From an uncultured Eubacteriales bacterium (GTDB taxonomy: Bacteria > Bacillota > Clostridia > Christensenellales > Borkfalkiaceae), in assembly GCA_902766475.1 (NCBI GenBank), contig CACXDQ010000171.1, positions 1 through 9,783 on the forward strand: a stretch of 9,783 bases of DNA. Direction: 5' to 3'. Made by a program: the position numbers and the translations under genes. The notes beneath the pieces were generated by a model, which was not told the DNA's origin, made no database searches, and was given only the letters and a program-made list of their open reading frames with translations. Below, piece after piece: positions 7,181-9,783 of the stretch. How positions within the stretch are numbered: position 1 is the stretch's first letter; each line of letters starts with the position of its first letter.

Positions 7181-9783
7181 ATGAAAAAATATACGTTAGC
7201 AAAAATCGCATTGTCGGCGGTATTTGCCGTAAGTGTGGCATGCTTTGCCGTAGGCTGCGGTAAAACTCAAAACAATTCGCAAGGCGGCAACGAGCCGATA
7301 GATTCCTCTACGGAAAGCGTCGACGTATCAGGCGTAAACGTCATGCTCGACAAGAGCAACGTTATGCTTGAAATGTACGATAAGATCTTAATTACTCCGT
7401 CCTTGGTCGGGGCGGACGAATCGGACGTGAAATGGTCGTCGTCAAACGCTTCCGTCGCCGAAGTCAAAGGCGGCGAGGTGTTGGCAAAAACCGTCGGAAC
7501 GGCGGTTATAACGGCAACCGCAAAGGGCGTTTCGGCAAATTGTAACGTTACGGTAACTCCGTCTAAATATTCTCCCAAAATAGAGCTCGGCGACGAAGTG
7601 TATCTCACCGTCGGAAGAAACTATACTACGGAAATAAATTGTTTCTGGAATAGGGAAGATATAACCGACATTGCAGAGTATTCCGTAGCTCTTTCCGGCT
7701 CTGCCGAGAGCGGAATAGCAAATGCGTCGATAAGCGGAAATACGCTTTCGATAAACGCAGTTTCCGGCGGCTATACCGAATTTGTAATATCTGCCTCGGC
7801 AAGGGAAAAGACCTCTCGCACTATTCTCGGCGTAACGGTCTATGAAAACGAGGTTTTCTGCGAATATAAGGGCGACAAGCTCGTTCCCAACAAAAGCTAT
7901 TACACGGTAAACATCGCCACTACTTCGCTGGGCGATTATTTCGATACCGTCGAGCTTGACTTTGACGTCATCGTCGACGGAGCCGTAAAGCAGGGCGCAA
8001 CCATAGAGTGGTCAAAGCCCAACGACGAGAGCATCGTTTCGCTCGAAGGCAGCGCAAGAAAGGGTTACACCCTCGTAGGACACTCGGCAGGCTCCGCAAT
8101 GATAGAGGGCACTTACACCGACGAGAGCGGCGCTACTTGCACCGTATCCATTCTTGCAACGGTTTTCCTTCCCGAGGTGGCTCTCGACGAAACGACTTTA
8201 ATAGACGCATCGAAAACTACTCTTTATACCGTTGAAAACGATATTGTCGGAAATATCGAAAACGTCGTTATCGGCGGGAAAAGCGTATTAAAGAGAGCGA
8301 GCGGAAATACGATATACTTCAACGGGAACTTCCCGACGAGGGCGAGCGAACTCGGAGAAACGGAAATGTATATCTACACCGACAAAGTTTGCTATGAGAT
8401 GCCCATCGAGATATACAGCCTCGTTATAAACAATAAAGAGGATCTCGACGCAATGGCTGCGATAGCCGAAAACGCAAGAGAAAACTCTATGCAGTGGGAC
8501 GGCTACTTTATCCTCGGCGGCGATATTGATTATAACGGCGTTTACACCTCTATGATAGATCTCGACCTGCTCTTTGAGAGAAATAAGGCGCTCGGTGCGT
8601 CCGTACCGTCTAATTACGACTTTGCCATTCACGGCTTTATGGGTGTGTTCGACGGCAGAGGATACAATATCGACGGATTGGCGGTCAGAGGAAAAAAACT
8701 TCCCAACTCTCAGGGCGGGCTTATCGGCGTGCTTGCCGATTCCGGCGTGGTAAGAAACGTTTCGTTCACAAACGCTACGGTCTACGAAAATAACGGCTTT
8801 ATATGCTGTGCCGGCGGCGGTTTGATCGAAAACGTGAGGATAGCCTATAAGTCGGTCGGCGTCGGTATTGACAACAGAGATATAGATCAGCCGAGTACCT
8901 ATTCCGAACCTCGTTATATGGGCTCGTTCTTCTGTTTCAGAGCGAACAAAAACGCAAAGGTCAGAGATTGCTTTATAGACACGACGGGTGCGGATATTAA
9001 ATACGTCGTCGGTAAATACGGTCTTACGAACCTCTTGCTTGCGGGTAGAGCTTCGGCAATGGAAAACGTCGTCGCCGTATGCACGCACGAAGAGGCTTTG
9101 AAAAAAACCGGCGCAAGTTATTCTTACGGCTCGCTGTCCGAACTTGTTGCGGACGTTGAGGCGGCAGGCGTTTTCGACGAATGGGATAAATCGTTCTGGA
9201 AAACGATAAACGGAATACCTTTTACTCCCACTACTCTAGCGTCGCTCGACGTTGACAAGCAGATCGAGTTCAACGAAAAGGCGGATAGGCTCTTTGTAGG
9301 TCAGCCGCAGAAGTTGACGGTAAACGAAAGCTATTCCGAAATAGCTTTTGTCGGCGATCATACGGGCGTAACCTATGAAAAAGGCGTGGTTTATGCGGAT
9401 GAAAGTGCGGTCGGCAACGAGATAACTTTAAAGGCGACTTCGTTTATCAACTCTTCTTCCGTGGAGATGAAACTTATCGTAACTAACGTTACGGAGATTT
9501 CCGTAACACCTTCCGAAAGGGTTTTAATAACTAACGATACCACTTCTTTAAACCTTTCCGAAGCGGCTCAATATATAGGCGACGAGGTCAAAATATTCCT
9601 CGGAGATACGCTTATAGGCGAAGGCTTAGTGAATGCAGGTAAGGCGGCGATCGACGGAACTAAGATGGACGGCAAGCCTTACGGTGAAGTAAGCGTTAAC
9701 ATAGTTTCCGAAAAATCTCAGGATAACTTCTATCTCGTCAACTTCGGCGTTGTCTACGTTACCAAGATAATAGAAACTCTCGA
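7181..9783 (+). CDS. Lipoprotein with Big_2 Ig-like domain and GLUG-type beta-helix region (3' end beyond window)
   Basis: I read this frame codon by codon from the ATG to the last base without a stop: 867 codons, so the gene is partial at its 3' end. The signal peptide MKKYTLAKIA continues to A-V-G-C26, a lipobox, followed by a polar linker (27-48). Residues 50-127 are a clear Big_2 domain: V-K-W85-S-S-S-N-A-S-V-A-E-V, then G-T-A-V-I-T-A-T-A. Two more beta-rich Ig-like units appear at about 130-222 and 225-330. Residues 416-680 match the GLUG/beta-helix plan: the entry I-N-N-K-E-D-L-D-A-M, then ILGGDIDYNG, G-V-F-D-G-R-G-Y-N-I (about 487-496), G-G-L-I-G-V-L then V-V-R-N-V-S-F (512-530), and a closing SFWKTINGIPF strand near 671-681. 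Another Ig-like unit seems to begin near residue 771 (TEISVTPSERV). Such proteins usually bind or present at the cell surface. No catalytic residues are evident, so adhesin or glycan-binding protein is the best guess. Confidence 0.85.
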   Translation, partial: MKKYTLAKIALSAVFAVSVACFAVGCGKTQNNSQGGNEPIDSSTESVDVSGVNVMLDKSNVMLEMYDKILITPSLVGADESDVKWSSSNASVAEVKGGEVLAKTVGTAVITATAKGVSANCNVTVTPSKYSPKIELGDEVYLTVGRNYTTEINCFWNREDITDIAEYSVALSGSAESGIANASISGNTLSINAVSGGYTEFVISASAREKTSRTILGVTVYENEVFCEYKGDKLVPNKSYYTVNIATTSLGDYFDTVELDFDVIVDGAVKQGATIEWSKPNDESIVSLEGSARKGYTLVGHSAGSAMIEGTYTDESGATCTVSILATVFLPEVALDETTLIDASKTTLYTVENDIVGNIENVVIGGKSVLKRASGNTIYFNGNFPTRASELGETEMYIYTDKVCYEMPIEIYSLVINNKEDLDAMAAIAENARENSMQWDGYFILGGDIDYNGVYTSMIDLDLLFERNKALGASVPSNYDFAIHGFMGVFDGRGYNIDGLAVRGKKLPNSQGGLIGVLADSGVVRNVSFTNATVYENNGFICCAGGGLIENVRIAYKSVGVGIDNRDIDQPSTYSEPRYMGSFFCFRANKNAKVRDCFIDTTGADIKYVVGKYGLTNLLLAGRASAMENVVAVCTHEEALKKTGASYSYGSLSELVADVEAAGVFDEWDKSFWKTINGIPFTPTTLASLDVDKQIEFNEKADRLFVGQPQKLTVNESYSEIAFVGDHTGVTYEKGVVYADESAVGNEITLKATSFINSSSVEMKLIVTNVTEISVTPSERVLITNDTTSLNLSEAAQYIGDEVKIFLGDTLIGEGLVNAGKAAIDGTKMDGKPYGEVSVNIVSEKSQDNFYLVNFGVVYVTKIIETL

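Larger units (their letters stand above)
57..9783 (+). other. Probable single operon: sugar importer plus three exported proteins
   Basis: Five genes run in one direction with gaps of 9, 49, 8 and 14 bases and no terminator-like hairpin between them. Ribosome binding sites overlap the preceding stop at two junctions (976-982 and 5039-5044) and abut it at a third (7167-7173). The order is importer channel subunits, a Sec-exported beta protein, then two lipoproteins. This arrangement suggests a surface glycan capture, processing and uptake unit. The promoter and the end of the operon lie outside the window. Confidence 0.7.

Noticed and set aside
7173..7184. Three-codon open frame ATG ACT GTA TGA overlapping the start of the last gene
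   Set aside because: It is too close to the GGGAGGA site to be well initiated and too short to have meaning; chance is enough.
8288..9088. A 266-codon open frame on the - strand inside the Big_2/beta-helix gene
   Set aside because: The + strand frame carries the Big_2 and GLUG motifs across this region; the reverse frame shows low-complexity, family-less sequence.
57..9783. Frequent GTCGAC palindromes (about a dozen by eye)
   Set aside because: Most are in-frame Val-Asp codon pairs or other effects of GTC and GAC codon preference in Asp-rich exported proteins; no regular spacing suggests a site array.

Overview
The window is a compact, one-directional stretch of accessory carbohydrate genes on the + strand. 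It most likely comes from an anaerobic, gut-type Clostridia-like bacterium (Bacillota). Three things point there: strong AGGAGG-type ribosome binding sites, lysine-rich Sec and lipoprotein signal peptides with no outer-membrane components, and a MalFG/UgpAE-type permease pair of the sort common in Gram-positive sugar operons. The genus cannot be read from the sequence. Frequent ATA, TCG, GTC and GAC codons across all genes suggest a single genomic background with no recent insertion.

Layout: (1) positions 1-39 may be the last codons of an upstream gene cut by the window edge. (2) 57-977 and 987-1925 encode two ABC-transporter permeases, each with the EAA-loop signature of carbohydrate importers. 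(3) 1975-5040 encodes a 1021-residue Sec-exported protein with Ig-like modules and probable jelly-roll regions, but no recognisable catalytic domain or wall anchor. (4) 5049-7166 encodes a 705-residue lipoprotein of the DUF4838 type, a glycoside-hydrolase-like family of unproven reaction. (5) 7181 to the window end is a lipoprotein with an N-terminal Big_2 Ig-like domain, further Ig-like domains and a GLUG-type beta-helix region. It is still open at the last base (867 codons). No gap between genes exceeds 56 bases, and no RNA genes, CRISPR arrays, mobile elements or terminators are visible.

The genes look like one transcription unit, because junctions are short and two ribosome binding sites overlap the preceding stop codon. 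The inferred picture is a Gram-positive glycan-use locus. Large exported proteins would bind or hold a polysaccharide or glycoconjugate at the cell surface, the DUF4838 lipoprotein would process it, and the permease pair would import the released oligosaccharide. The solute-binding protein and ATPase that such a permease pair needs are not in the window. The binding protein may lie just upstream, and an ATPase shared between transporters is common in these bacteria. The substrate is unknown. The most novel part is the trio of exported proteins next to the transporter.
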